DNA of 64,000 nt. Source: Streptosporangiales bacterium. Its GTDB lineage: Bacteria > Actinomycetota > Actinomycetes > Streptosporangiales > WHST01. The stretch spans positions 62,001 to 126,000 of the forward strand of contig WHTA01000008.1 in assembly GCA_009379825.1 (NCBI GenBank), given 5' to 3'. Below are positions 11,198 through 20,050 of this stretch, piece by piece. The notes under the pieces are model-generated. The model was not told the origin of the DNA and searched no databases. It worked only from the letters and a program-made list of their open reading frames with translations. The number at the start of each line of letters is the position of its first letter. Positions within the stretch are counted from its first letter, which is position 1. A program made the position numbers and the translations under genes.

Positions 11198-12169
11198 ATG
11201 CCAGACGAGCGCGCCCCAGAGGCCGCCCCGGACGACGCCCCGCCCCCGGCAGCGTCGCCGTCGGAGCAGACGCCGGCCCACGCCCCGACGCCACCCACCC
11301 CGCCGGCGGCAGCCGCATCGACGGCCGACCAGCCCCCGGAAGGCGCCACGCCCCCGGCGGCGCAGCAAGAGCCGACACCACCAGCCTCAGCACAGGCACC
11401 AGCATCGGAGCAGGCGCCAACGCCGCCCGCCCCGGCGGCGGAGCACGACCCGACACCCGCACCATCGCCGGCATCGGCGGCGGCCCAAGGCCCGACGCCG
11501 CCGGTGGCGGGGCCTGAGTCGGTGGCGCCGGCTGGTGAGCCGCCAGCGCCGCTGTTCGGTACCAGGGAGTCGGCGGCCGGCTTGCCGTATGCCACGAGCG
11601 CCGGCGCCGGGGGCTCGTACCAGCCCGGACTCGGCCCGCCGCCGGTTGATGCGCTCGCCCCTCCCGGGCGGCGGCTGGCCGCCCGGGTCATCGACACGGC
11701 GATCGTCGGGCTCGTGCTGTCGGTGCTGCAGACGGCGCTGTGGGTCGTCATCTTCCTGTACTCGCCGCGGCTGCGGCAGCTCGCGACCGACTACGTCAAC
11801 GACCCCACCGGCGAGCTGCAGACCCAGCTGCAGCAGGCGATCACGCCGTGGGCGTGGCTGTCGGCGTTCGTCGTCCTCGCCGTGTGGTTCCTGTACGAGG
11901 TGCCGTTGACGGCGAAGCGCGGCCAGACCCTCGGCAAGATGGCGTTGGGCATAAGGGTCGTCGGCAGCTCCCAGACGGGACGCGTCGGCATGGGACCGGC
12001 CACCGCCAGGTGGGCCATCCTCGCGCTGCCCGGTCTCATCCTCGGCGTCTTCGGGCTGCCGATCCAGGCCATCGACTGCGGCTGGATGCTGACCGACAAG
12101 GTCGGCCGCCGCTGCCTGCACGACCGCCCGGCGAAGACCTACGTCATCGCGCGGACCGCCGTCGGCTGA
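11198..12169 (+). CDS. RDD family membrane protein with long Pro/Ala-rich N-terminus
   Basis: The 323-residue product has a low-complexity Pro/Ala/Glu N-terminal region (about residues 1-145, repeated PTPPAPA-like segments). The RDD domain (about 150-315) contains GRRLAARVIDTAIVGLVL, three to four hydrophobic segments, and AKRGQTLGKMALGIRVV, the typical RDD loop. The Pro/Ala region is probably cytoplasmic and disordered. RDD proteins are poorly understood; some are implicated in ion transport. There is no clear ribosome-binding site; CAGGAT six bases before the ATG could be a -10 of a leaderless transcript. Confidence 0.8.
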   Translation: MPDERAPEAAPDDAPPPAASPSEQTPAHAPTPPTPPAAAASTADQPPEGATPPAAQQEPTPPASAQAPASEQAPTPPAPAAEHDPTPAPSPASAAAQGPTPPVAGPESVAPAGEPPAPLFGTRESAAGLPYATSAGAGGSYQPGLGPPPVDALAPPGRRLAARVIDTAIVGLVLSVLQTALWVVIFLYSPRLRQLATDYVNDPTGELQTQLQQAITPWAWLSAFVVLAVWFLYEVPLTAKRGQTLGKMALGIRVVGSSQTGRVGMGPATARWAILALPGLILGVFGLPIQAIDCGWMLTDKVGRRCLHDRPAKTYVIARTAVG

Positions 12170-12180
12170 CCACCGCAGCC

Positions 12181-12357
12181 TCAGGTCGAGGCAAGCGATG
12201 CGATGTCGTCGAGGCTGATCGACGTGGCGACAGGGATGTCCGCTGCCGTCGGGTACGCCGCGGCCGCCCAGGAGCCACCCACCTCGCGGCCGTGCACGAC
12301 GAGGTGGCAGCGGGGCGCTGAGGGCGGCTGTGGCATTGAGGTGACGCGCCCGATCAT
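12181..12357 (-). other. Short ORF (58 aa), possible gene remnant in an otherwise empty 380-bp gap
   Basis: The frame from ATG 12357 ends in REVGGSWAAAAYPTAADIPV and SISLDDIASLAST. That stretch has normal actinobacterial codon usage and looks like the C-terminal tail of a larger protein, while the first 20 residues look random. I do not recognise the family. Nothing else is visible between the RDD gene and the lipoprotein gene. Confidence 0.25.
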
Positions 12358-12548
12358 TCCTCGTCAGCACGACTCGTGCGGTCGACCGGCTACCGACGTC
12401 GCCCGGTGCCAGCCGACCGGCGACGAGGCACATCGCGGCAATGGCGACGACGCCGGGGCGGCTCCGGCCTCAGCGCGGTTCGGGTTCAGTTTGAACGACG
12501 TCACGGCGCATCGCGTAGTACCTCGTAAAGGCGCGGCGAGGAGCAGCC

Positions 12549-12971
12549 ATGTGGAGACCTGCGTCGATGGTCGGCACGATACTGGCGACCGTGGTACTCG
12601 CGGCCGCATGCGGGGGTTCTGGCAACGGCTCGGATGGCGGCGGGAAGCTGAGGATCACGTCGCCAAGCGACGGCGCTTCCGTCGGCCAGCCATTCACGCT
12701 GAAGTTCGACGCGGGTGACATCGGCCCGCCGGACTCGGGTAAGAATCACGTGCACGTGTTCATCGACGGTGAAGAAGACGACTACACGGTCGTGACGAAG
12801 GGGTCCTTCGTGGTCAAGGGCCTGTCGAACGGCGACCACACGATCACGGTTACCAAACAGCGCGCTGACCACTCGCCCACCGGGGCGGAGGCCGAGATCG
12901 ACGTCAATGTCACCGGCGGTGACAAACGGGATGACGACACCGATGACGACGGCGGTGGCTACGGCTACTGA
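12549..12971 (+). CDS. Small lipoprotein with an Ig-like/DUF4399-type domain
   Basis: The 140-residue product has a signal peptide ending in a lipobox (VLAAAC, Cys20-21). A single beta-rich domain follows (ITSPSDGASVGQPFTLKFDA ... NHVHVFIDGEEDDYT ... LSNGDHTITV). The NHVHVFIDG and GDHTI elements match proteins annotated as DUF4399 or presumptive Cu/anion-binding surface lipoproteins. The tail is Asp/Gly-rich (DKRDDDTDDDGGGYGY) and may bind cations. The start is ATG 12549, preceded by GAGGAG. Function is unknown. Confidence 0.75.
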   Translation: MWRPASMVGTILATVVLAAACGGSGNGSDGGGKLRITSPSDGASVGQPFTLKFDAGDIGPPDSGKNHVHVFIDGEEDDYTVVTKGSFVVKGLSNGDHTITVTKQRADHSPTGAEAEIDVNVTGGDKRDDDTDDDGGGYGY

Positions 12972-13043
12972 TGCGCAGACTTGGCCGGGTTGGTTCGAAC
13001 GGCGCGAGCGGCAGTAGAGTCGGAGGGTGACGGGCATACCGGC

Positions 13044-13797
13044 GTGACGCCGTGGGAGATCGCCGCCGTCCTCGGAGCTGGAGCCGGCGCGGGTGCCATC
13101 AACACCGTGGTGGGCTCGGGGACACTAATCACGTTTCCGGTGCTGCTCGCCGTCGGGCTGCCAGCCTTGACCGCCACCGTGTCGAACGCGCTCGGCCTCA
13201 TCCCCGGCAGCATCAGCGGCGCCATCGGGTACCGCAACGAGCTGGAGGGCCAGCGCCGTCGCCTGGTCACCCTGGCCACCGGCGCCGTACTCGGCGCACT
13301 CACCGGAGCGAGCCTGCTGCTCGCGTTGCCGGGCGGCGGCGTTCGAGATGATCGTGCCGGTGCTCGTCGGTATCGCCGTACTGCTCGTCGCGTTCCAACC
13401 CGTGATCAGCCGCGCGGTCCAACGTCGCCGCAAGGGCAGGGCGGAGGCCGGCCCGCTGCTGTGGACGAGCATCACGCTCGCCAGCGTCTACGGCGGTTAC
13501 TTCACGGCAGCCGCCGGCATCATCTACATGTCCCTGATGGGCGTGCTGCTGGACGAGAGCGCGCAACGGCTAGTCGCGGCCAAGAACGTCCTCAACGTCG
13601 TCGTGAACATGGTGGCCGCGGTGTTCTTCCTGTTCGCCGCCGAGTTCGACTGGACGGCTGTGTTGCTGCTCGCGGCCGGGTCGGCGCTGGGTGGGCAGCT
13701 CGGCGCACGAGTGGGTCGGCGGCTGAGCCCGTCCGTCCTCCGCGCACTCGTGGTCGTCGTCGGGACCGTCGCCATCGTCCAACTGCTCCGACACTGA
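13044..13797 (+). pseudogene. TSUP (TauE/SafE) family permease, single frameshift
   Basis: The first frame (to about 13335) carries GAGAGAINTVVGSGTLITFP and SNALGLIPGSISGAIGYRNE, the N-terminal half of a sulfite-exporter-like TSUP protein. The second frame (from 13348) carries the C-terminal half (YGGYFTAAAGIIYMSLMGVL, GALGARVGRRL-like end). One extra base in the GGCGGCGGCG run near 13330-13340 separates them; removing it restores LPGAAFEMIVPVL and a 250-residue protein of normal length. This may be a sequencing error. A -10-like TAGAGT lies 6 bases before GTG 13027, which opens a 6-codon frame ending at the gene start, so the true start could be 13027 if another base is missing. Confidence 0.8.
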
Positions 13798-13859
13798 CCT
13801 GTCGATCCTGACGGCTGCCGTTCGTGTAGAGGGTGAAGGACCTACCACGAGGAGGCATC

Positions 13860-14720
13860 ATGACGGGCGAGATCCTGCTGACCGGCCTGAAGATCGGCGA
13901 GTCCGCACGCTGGCACGACGGCCGGCTGTGGCTGTCGAACTGGGGCACGCACCACGTGCTCGCGGTCGAACCCGACGGCACCACCGAGGTGACGGCCACG
14001 GTGCCCACCACCATCCCGTTCTCCTTCGACTGGCTGCCGAGCGGCGAGCTGCTCGTGGTGAGCGGTCCGGAAGGACGGCTGCTGCGCCAGCAGGCCGACG
14101 GGTCGCTGGTCGACCACGCCGACACGGCACAACTGGGCACCGGCCTGAACGAGATCGTCGTGGACGGCCGCGGCAACATCTACGTCAACGGCGGCAACGA
14201 CTTCCATCCCGGCGAGGGCGAGGCACCTGGTTTCATCGCCCTCGTCACGCCGGGCGGGACGGTGCGGCGCGTGGCGGAGCGAATCGCCTTCCCCAACGGC
14301 ATGGCCGTGACGCCCGACGGGACGACGCTGATCATCGCCGAGTCGTTCGCCGGTACGCTCACCGCGTTCGACATCGCCGGCGACGGCTCGCTGTCGAACC
14401 GGCGCGTCTGGGCACCGCTGCCTGGCGACGGCATCGTGCTCGACGCCGACGGCGCCCTCTGGACGCCCGGGTGGGACGAGCCCGGCCCCGCCTGCCTCCG
14501 TGTCGCCGAGGGCGGACAGGTTCTGCAGACGATCCCGCTCGACCGTGCCTGCTTCGCCTGCACGCTCGGCGGCGACGACGGCAGGACCCTGTTCATGCTC
14601 ACCTCGGACTGGCACAACGACGACGGTTTCGAGGACAACATCGAACGCCTGCTGACCGGCCCGGAGACCGGCCAGGTCGTCACGGCACGTGCGCCGGCGC
14701 CGCACGCCGGGCACCCGTGA
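13860..14720 (+). CDS. SMP-30/gluconolactonase/LRE family protein
   Basis: The 286-residue six-bladed propeller protein contains GESARWHDGRLWLSNWG (metal Glu near the N-terminus), GLNEIVVDGRGNIYVN (metal Asn), FPNGMAVTPDGTTLIIAES and a late LDADGALWTP (catalytic Asp region). Members are Ca/Zn-dependent lactonases acting on sugar lactones. GAGGAGG precedes ATG 13860, so the upstream ATG at 13833 is not used. It ends 3 bp from the convergent peptide ABC operon. It stands alone and its substrate cannot be read from context. Confidence 0.88.
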   Translation: MTGEILLTGLKIGESARWHDGRLWLSNWGTHHVLAVEPDGTTEVTATVPTTIPFSFDWLPSGELLVVSGPEGRLLRQQADGSLVDHADTAQLGTGLNEIVVDGRGNIYVNGGNDFHPGEGEAPGFIALVTPGGTVRRVAERIAFPNGMAVTPDGTTLIIAESFAGTLTAFDIAGDGSLSNRRVWAPLPGDGIVLDADGALWTPGWDEPGPACLRVAEGGQVLQTIPLDRACFACTLGGDDGRTLFMLTSDWHNDDGFEDNIERLLTGPETGQVVTARAPAPHAGHP

Positions 14721-14723
14721 GTG

Positions 14724-16577
14724 TCAGGCCGAGCTGGGCGCGTCGTGCGGTAGCTCGGGGATCGCGGCCAGCAGGTCCCTGGTGTACGGATGTTGCGGTA
14801 CGTCCATCACCCGGTCGGCGGTGTCGATCTCGACGATCGCGCCCTGCTTCATCACGGCGATGCGGTCGGCCACGTAACCGACCACGTTGAGGTCGTGCGT
14901 GATGATGAGCAACGTCAGCGACAGCCGGTCGCGTAGGTCCTGCAACAGGTTCAGGATCGCGGCCGCGGCCGACACGTCCAGCCCGGCGGTCGGCTCGTCG
15001 GCCACCACGACGGCCGGCTGCATGGCGAGGGCACGGGCGATGCCCACGCGCCTGGCCTGCCCGCCGGACAGCTCGTGCGGGTACTTGGTCGCCTGTTCTG
15101 CGGCGAGGCCCACCAGGCCGAGCAGCTCGTCGACGCCGTACTGGTCCTGCGGTGGCGTCTTGTTGATGCGGTACGGCTCCGTGACGAGCTGGTCGACGCG
15201 CAGCCGCGGGCTCAGCGAGCCGTACGGCTCCTGGAAGATCATCTGCAGCCCGCGCCGCACACCACGCCACCGACGGCGGTCGAGGGTCGCGATGTCGGTG
15301 CCGTCGAACACCACCTGGCCACCAGTGACCGGCACCAGCCGCAGCAGCGCCTTGCCCAACGTTGTCTTGCCCGAGCCGGACTCGCCGACGAGACCGACGA
15401 TCTCGCCGCGGTCGAGGCCCAGGTCGACACCGTCCACGGCACGTACGGCGGTCGGTCCCTTCGCGGACAACCGGTCGAGCAACCCACGGCGGCCGGCGAA
15501 GTGCACGCGCAGCTGCTCCGTACGCACCAGCACACTCGACTCGCGTTCCGCGCCGGAAGCCGCAGGCGCCGCGTCGCCGGGCAGCTCGACGGACGGCGCT
15601 GCGTCGCGCACCTCGGGCAGGCAGCGCACCTGCCGGCCGGCCACGTCGACCAGCGGCGGTTCACCGTTGGTGCAGGCGTCCTGCGCGGCATGGCACCGGT
15701 CGGCGAACGTACAGCCGGCCGGCAGCTCGGCGAGGCTGGGCACCCGCCCAGGTATCGTCGACAGCCGTTCGTCGCGGCGGTGCCTGGACGGCACGGCGGC
15801 GAGCAGCTTGCGGGTGTACGGGTGCTGCGGACGCTGCAGCACCTCGGCCGCCGCGCCGCTCTCCACCACGCGTCCCGCGTACAGCACCAGCACCTGGTCG
15901 GCGAGCTGGCTGATGACGCCGATGTCGTGCGAGATGACGACCAGCGCCGTCCCCTGTTCGCGGCACAGCTCGGTGAGGATCTGCAGGATCTGGGCCTGGA
16001 TGGTGACGTCGAGCGCGGACGTGGCCTCGTCGCAGATGAGTACGTTCGGCTGCAGCAGCAACGTGGTCGCCACAATGATCCGCTGCCGCATGCCGCCGGA
16101 GAACTGGTGCGGGTAGTCGTCGATCCGCAGCTGCGGGTCGGGGATGCCGACCCGCTCCAGCATCCGCACGGCTTCCGCGCGCAGCTCGTCGCGCCGCCGA
16201 CCACCGGTGTCGGCATGTGCGCGCTGCGCGTTGATCATCTGCGTCGACACCCTGAACGTCGGGTTCAGGCTGGTGAGCGGGTCCTGGAAGATCATGCCGA
16301 TCTCGCGGCCGCGCACCTCCCGCAGCTCCCGGCAGGAGAGCGTCAGCAGGTCGCGGCCGTGCAGTGCCAGCCGGCCGGACGTGACGCGCCCGTTCGGCGG
16401 CAGTAGCCGCATCATGGCCGACGCCAGCGTCGACTTGCCGCACCCCGACTCGCCGACGATGCCGACGACGCTGCCCGCCGCGACGTCCAGGTCGATGTCG
16501 TGCAGCACCTCGAAGCTGTGCGACTTGACGCGGTAGTTCACGTGCAGGCCCTGCACCTGCAGCACGGGCTCAGCCAT
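14724..16577 (-). CDS. Peptide/nickel-type ABC transporter, fused double ATPase (DppD-DppF)
   Basis: The 617-residue product has two ATP-binding domains. The first has Walker A GESGCGKST, signature FSGGMRQR and Walker B LICDEATSALD; the second has GESGSGKTT, LSGGQARR and VVADEPTAGLD. The oligopeptide-type C-terminal extension after domain 1 carries Cys residues (GCTFADRCHAAQDACTNGEP), which bind an Fe-S cluster in some family members. Separate DppD and DppF subunits are usual; here they are one chain. The start overlaps the permease stop by 8 bp. It is the last gene of the CocE operon. Confidence 0.93.
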   Translation of the reverse strand: MAEPVLQVQGLHVNYRVKSHSFEVLHDIDLDVAAGSVVGIVGESGCGKSTLASAMMRLLPPNGRVTSGRLALHGRDLLTLSCRELREVRGREIGMIFQDPLTSLNPTFRVSTQMINAQRAHADTGGRRRDELRAEAVRMLERVGIPDPQLRIDDYPHQFSGGMRQRIIVATTLLLQPNVLICDEATSALDVTIQAQILQILTELCREQGTALVVISHDIGVISQLADQVLVLYAGRVVESGAAAEVLQRPQHPYTRKLLAAVPSRHRRDERLSTIPGRVPSLAELPAGCTFADRCHAAQDACTNGEPPLVDVAGRQVRCLPEVRDAAPSVELPGDAAPAASGAERESSVLVRTEQLRVHFAGRRGLLDRLSAKGPTAVRAVDGVDLGLDRGEIVGLVGESGSGKTTLGKALLRLVPVTGGQVVFDGTDIATLDRRRWRGVRRGLQMIFQEPYGSLSPRLRVDQLVTEPYRINKTPPQDQYGVDELLGLVGLAAEQATKYPHELSGGQARRVGIARALAMQPAVVVADEPTAGLDVSAAAAILNLLQDLRDRLSLTLLIITHDLNVVGYVADRIAVMKQGAIVEIDTADRVMDVPQHPYTRDLLAAIPELPHDAPSSA

Positions 16578-17463
16578 TGGTCACTCCCCGCACCCCGGAC
16601 AGCCGCGGGTCGAGGTGGTCGCGCAGCGACTCCCCGAGCAGGGTGAAGCCCAGCGTGGTGAGCACGAGCGCGATCGCCGGCACGAGCAGCGGCCACGGCG
16701 ACTCCCACACGTGCGCGAACGCGTCGGCGAGCATCACGCCCCAGGACGGTTCGGGTGGTGGCACGCCGAGCCCGAGGAACGAGAGCCCGGAGGCAATCGT
16801 GACGGCGACCGGGATGTTGATCGCCATCAGGATGAACAGCGGCGCGATCACGTTCGGCACGATGTGCACGCCGAGGATGCGCAGGTTCCCCGCGGCGAGC
16901 GAGCGTTCCGCCTCGATGTAGGGCTGCTCGCGTACGACGAACACCGACGCTCTCGCCATCCGCGCGTACGCAGGCGTGAACCCGACGGCGATGACGAGGA
17001 TGACGTTGCGCTGCGACGGCCCGAGCAGGGAGAGCAGCGCGAGCGCGAGGATCACCGCGGGGAAAGCCTGCATGCTGTCCATCAGGACCACGAGCACGCG
17101 ATCGGTGCGACCGCCGACGTACCCGGCGACGACGCCGATAGTCAGCCCGAGCACCAACGCGATCAGCCCCGCGGGGATCGCCACGGACATCTCGATCCGC
17201 GCCCCGAAGATGGCCCGCGACAACAGGTCGCGGCCGAGCGTGTCGGTACCGAGCCAGTGCTCGGCGGACGGTCCCTGCAGGCGCGCCTGGATGTCCTGTG
17301 CCAGCGGGTCGTACGGCGCAAGCAACGGCGCGAACGCCACCGCGAGCACCACGAGCCCGACGAGGACGAGTGACAGCGTGCCTGTCCACGTGCTCGCGAC
17401 ACCTCGCGTCACACCGAACGACATCCGGCCGCCCTTGCGTACGACCTGGGTCAGAGACGTCAT
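16570..17463 (-). CDS. ABC transporter permease, DppC type
   Basis: The 297-residue product has the N-terminal OppC_N region (FAPLLAPYDPLAQDIQARLQ, HWLGTDTLGRDLLSR) and a binding-protein-dependent permease domain with the EAA-loop region EAERSLAAGNLRILGVHI. About six membrane helices are expected. The start at ATG 17463 overlaps the DppB stop by ATGA; the open frame extends upstream but that part is antisense-like noise. Confidence 0.93.
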   Translation of the reverse strand: MTSLTQVVRKGGRMSFGVTRGVASTWTGTLSLVLVGLVVLAVAFAPLLAPYDPLAQDIQARLQGPSAEHWLGTDTLGRDLLSRAIFGARIEMSVAIPAGLIALVLGLTIGVVAGYVGGRTDRVLVVLMDSMQAFPAVILALALLSLLGPSQRNVILVIAVGFTPAYARMARASVFVVREQPYIEAERSLAAGNLRILGVHIVPNVIAPLFILMAINIPVAVTIASGLSFLGLGVPPPEPSWGVMLADAFAHVWESPWPLLVPAIALVLTTLGFTLLGESLRDHLDPRLSGVRGVTNG

Positions 17464-18419
17464 GCCAGCCTCCCCGACTCCTCGACCCTGATCCGCGGAT
17501 CCAGCACGCGGTAGGAGAGATCCGCGGCGAGGTTCGCGAGCACGAACAGCAGCGCGATGACGAGAACGGCGCCGCGGACGATCGGATAGTTCCGGTCCTC
17601 GATCGCCTCGACGATCAACGAGCCGAGCCCGGGTCGGGCGAAGATCACCTCGACGAAGACCGCCCCGCCCAACAGGTCGCCGAGACCTACGCCGAGCAGC
17701 GCGACCGTCGGGACGATCGCGTTCTTCAACGCGTAGCGATACGCGATCAGCCGCTCGCCCAGGCCGAGTGCACGCGCCGCGCGGATGTAGTTGGCGCCGA
17801 GCACTTCGAGCATCCCGCTGCGTACGACGCGCGCGAGATAGCCGACCCACACCAACGCCAGTGCGACGGCGGGCAGCACCAGGTGACGGATGTAGTCCGC
17901 CGGCACGGTGATGTCACCCACCCCCGTCGCAGGGAGCACGCCGAGGAGCACGGGGAAGACCAACAACAACAGCAACGCGACCACGTACGACGGCATGGTG
18001 ATGAACGACACGGAGACCAGGCTGGTGACCGTGTCCACCACGGTCCCCGGCTTGGTCGCCGCGTACACACCCATCGGGATGCCCACCAACGCGGCCAGGC
18101 CGAGCGCCACGACCGCGAGGATGATGGTGTGCGGTAGGTAGGCGGCCAGGATCGCCGCCACCGGCTGGTGGTTGACGAAGTCGGTACCGAGGTCGCCGCG
18201 TACGGCGTTCCACAGGAACATGACCACCTGTACCAACACCGGCTGGTCCAGCCCCATCTCGGCACGCACTTGCCTGGCCAGCTCGGGGCTCGCCCGCGGG
18301 CCCATCACCAACGTCGCCGGATCACCCGGGATGACGTTGACGAGCATGCCGAGGATGGTGGTCACGATGACCGCGACCATCGCGGTCATCGCGAGCCGCC
18401 ACAACAGGTAGCGAAGCAT
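17460..18419 (-). CDS. ABC transporter permease, DppB type
   Basis: The 319-residue product begins MLRYLLWRLAMTAMVAVIVT and contains IPGDPATLVMG and the ARALGLGERLIAYRYALKN EAA loop, with six predicted helices. This is the typical OppB/DppB length and pattern. It lies 11 bp downstream of the binding-protein gene and overlaps the DppC gene. Confidence 0.93.
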   Translation of the reverse strand: MLRYLLWRLAMTAMVAVIVTTILGMLVNVIPGDPATLVMGPRASPELARQVRAEMGLDQPVLVQVVMFLWNAVRGDLGTDFVNHQPVAAILAAYLPHTIILAVVALGLAALVGIPMGVYAATKPGTVVDTVTSLVSVSFITMPSYVVALLLLLVFPVLLGVLPATGVGDITVPADYIRHLVLPAVALALVWVGYLARVVRSGMLEVLGANYIRAARALGLGERLIAYRYALKNAIVPTVALLGVGLGDLLGGAVFVEVIFARPGLGSLIVEAIEDRNYPIVRGAVLVIALLFVLANLAADLSYRVLDPRIRVEESGRLA

Positions 18420-18430
18420 GTCGGCCGACC

Positions 18431-20032
18431 CTAGGACTTGACCGCCCAGGCCCGGTACTTCGCGAACCGCTGCGGGATGAGCGACGTCCGCACCTCCCGC
18501 GGATGGGCGTAGTGGTTCGTGCGGTACATCACCCAGGCCGCGATTGCGTCCTCGTCCATCAGCTCCTGCATCCTGACGTACATGTCGCTGCGCTTGTCCG
18601 GGTCCAGCTCGACGAGGGCGGCGTCGTGCAACCGGTCGAACTCCTTGTTCTCCCAGGACATGAAGTTCCAGTCGCCGACCTGGTCGCCGGTGAACCAGAC
18701 GGTCGCCCAGGACGGGTCGGCCTGGTTGCTGAACGAGAAGTAGAACATCTGCAGCGACTTGACCTGCTCGTGCATCTGGTCACCCGGGTACTTCTTGATG
18801 GTGACCTTTACGCCGACCTTCTTCATGTTCTGCTGCACGATCTCGGCAACCTGCTCGGCCCCGGGCTCCTCGGCGATCCCCATCTCCAGGCTGAGCCCGC
18901 TGACGCCGGCGTCCTTCAGCTGCTGCTTGGCTGCCGCGGCGTCCGGCTGGTACCGCGGAGCGTCCTTCCAGTGCCCGACCGGCACGTCCTCGGAGATGAG
19001 CGCGTGGGCCCGACGGGTCTCGCCGTCGAACGCCGCCTCGAGGATCGAGTCGACGTCCAGCGCCTCGCGCAGCGCCTTGCGCACCTTGACGTCGCGCAGC
19101 TTCGGGTGCGTGACGTTGAAGCCGATGAACGCGTAGTCGAGCGTCGGCAGCGTGGTGACCTTGAAGTCGCCCTTCTTCTTGAACCGCTTGACCGACGAGT
19201 ACGCGATCTGCCCCAGGTCGACCTCGCCGGACTCGACGGCGACGTCGGCCGAGCTGTCGTCAGGGATGGGCACGAACTTGATCCGCTTCCACTGCGGCTT
19301 GTCCGCCCACTTCTGGCTCGGGTACGCCCACTTGTCGAACTGCTTCAGCGTGGTGTGCTGGCTGCGCTTCCACTCGACGAACTCGTACGGGCCGGTACCG
19401 ACGGGCTTGGTCGCGAAGTCCTCCCCCAGCTCGTCGTAGGCGGCCTTGGAGATGATGAGCCCCGCGTTGCCCGGCAGCGTGGTGTAGAACAGCGGCGCGA
19501 ACGGCTTGCTGAGCTTGATCACACCGGTGTGCTTGCCGGTGACCTCGACCTCCTTCAGCGTCGCCCAGTCGCCCTGGTACGTCGACTCGATGTCCGGCTT
19601 CGTCAACCCGGCGATCCGCTCGAAGGAGAACTTCACGTCCTCCGCGGTGAGTTCGCCGTAGCCACCGTGGAACTGCACGCCCTTCTTCAGCGTGAACTCG
19701 TGCGTCAGGCCGTCCTCGGACGAGGTGATCTTCTCCGCCAGCTCGTTGACGGGTTCGGTCTTGCCCGGCACGTACGTGACGAGGTTCTCGGCGATGCAGA
19801 CCATGATGGCGTCGTCGGTCGACGAGGCCATGAACCCCGGGTCGAGGTTCTGCAAGTCCTCGACCGTGCGGATGGCAAGGACGTCGTCGTCACCTTCACT
19901 GCCAGCCCCCTTCACGCCGCTGCACGCGGACAGCACAGGTGCGGCGCCGAGAGCGGCCACGACGAGACCGCTGGTCTTCAGGAATCCACGGCGGGACCAG
20001 TTGGCGGACACGATCGACTTATCGGGGTTCAT
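18431..20032 (-). CDS. Extracellular solute-binding protein, family 5 (peptide), Tat lipoprotein
   Basis: The 533-residue product has a twin-arginine signal (NWSRRGFLKTSGLV) followed by a lipobox (VLSAC). It should therefore be exported folded and lipid-anchored. Family-5 features include DAIMVCIAENLVTY, VKFSFERIAGLTKPD and PVGTGPYEFVEW. It delivers its ligand to the DppBC-DF importer encoded downstream. The CocE hydrolase lies 18 bp upstream in the same operon, suggesting that the ligand is an ester or amide processed by that enzyme. Confidence 0.93.
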   Translation of the reverse strand: MNPDKSIVSANWSRRGFLKTSGLVVAALGAAPVLSACSGVKGAGSEGDDDVLAIRTVEDLQNLDPGFMASSTDDAIMVCIAENLVTYVPGKTEPVNELAEKITSSEDGLTHEFTLKKGVQFHGGYGELTAEDVKFSFERIAGLTKPDIESTYQGDWATLKEVEVTGKHTGVIKLSKPFAPLFYTTLPGNAGLIISKAAYDELGEDFATKPVGTGPYEFVEWKRSQHTTLKQFDKWAYPSQKWADKPQWKRIKFVPIPDDSSADVAVESGEVDLGQIAYSSVKRFKKKGDFKVTTLPTLDYAFIGFNVTHPKLRDVKVRKALREALDVDSILEAAFDGETRRAHALISEDVPVGHWKDAPRYQPDAAAAKQQLKDAGVSGLSLEMGIAEEPGAEQVAEIVQQNMKKVGVKVTIKKYPGDQMHEQVKSLQMFYFSFSNQADPSWATVWFTGDQVGDWNFMSWENKEFDRLHDAALVELDPDKRSDMYVRMQELMDEDAIAAWVMYRTNHYAHPREVRTSLIPQRFAKYRAWAVKS

Positions 20033-20050
20033 CGACGTTCTCCTCTTGGC

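Noticed and set aside
12203-12718. 171-codon rightward frame between the RDD and lipoprotein genes
   Set aside because: It runs through the lipoprotein gene in another frame, has no ribosome-binding site and shows no family similarity.
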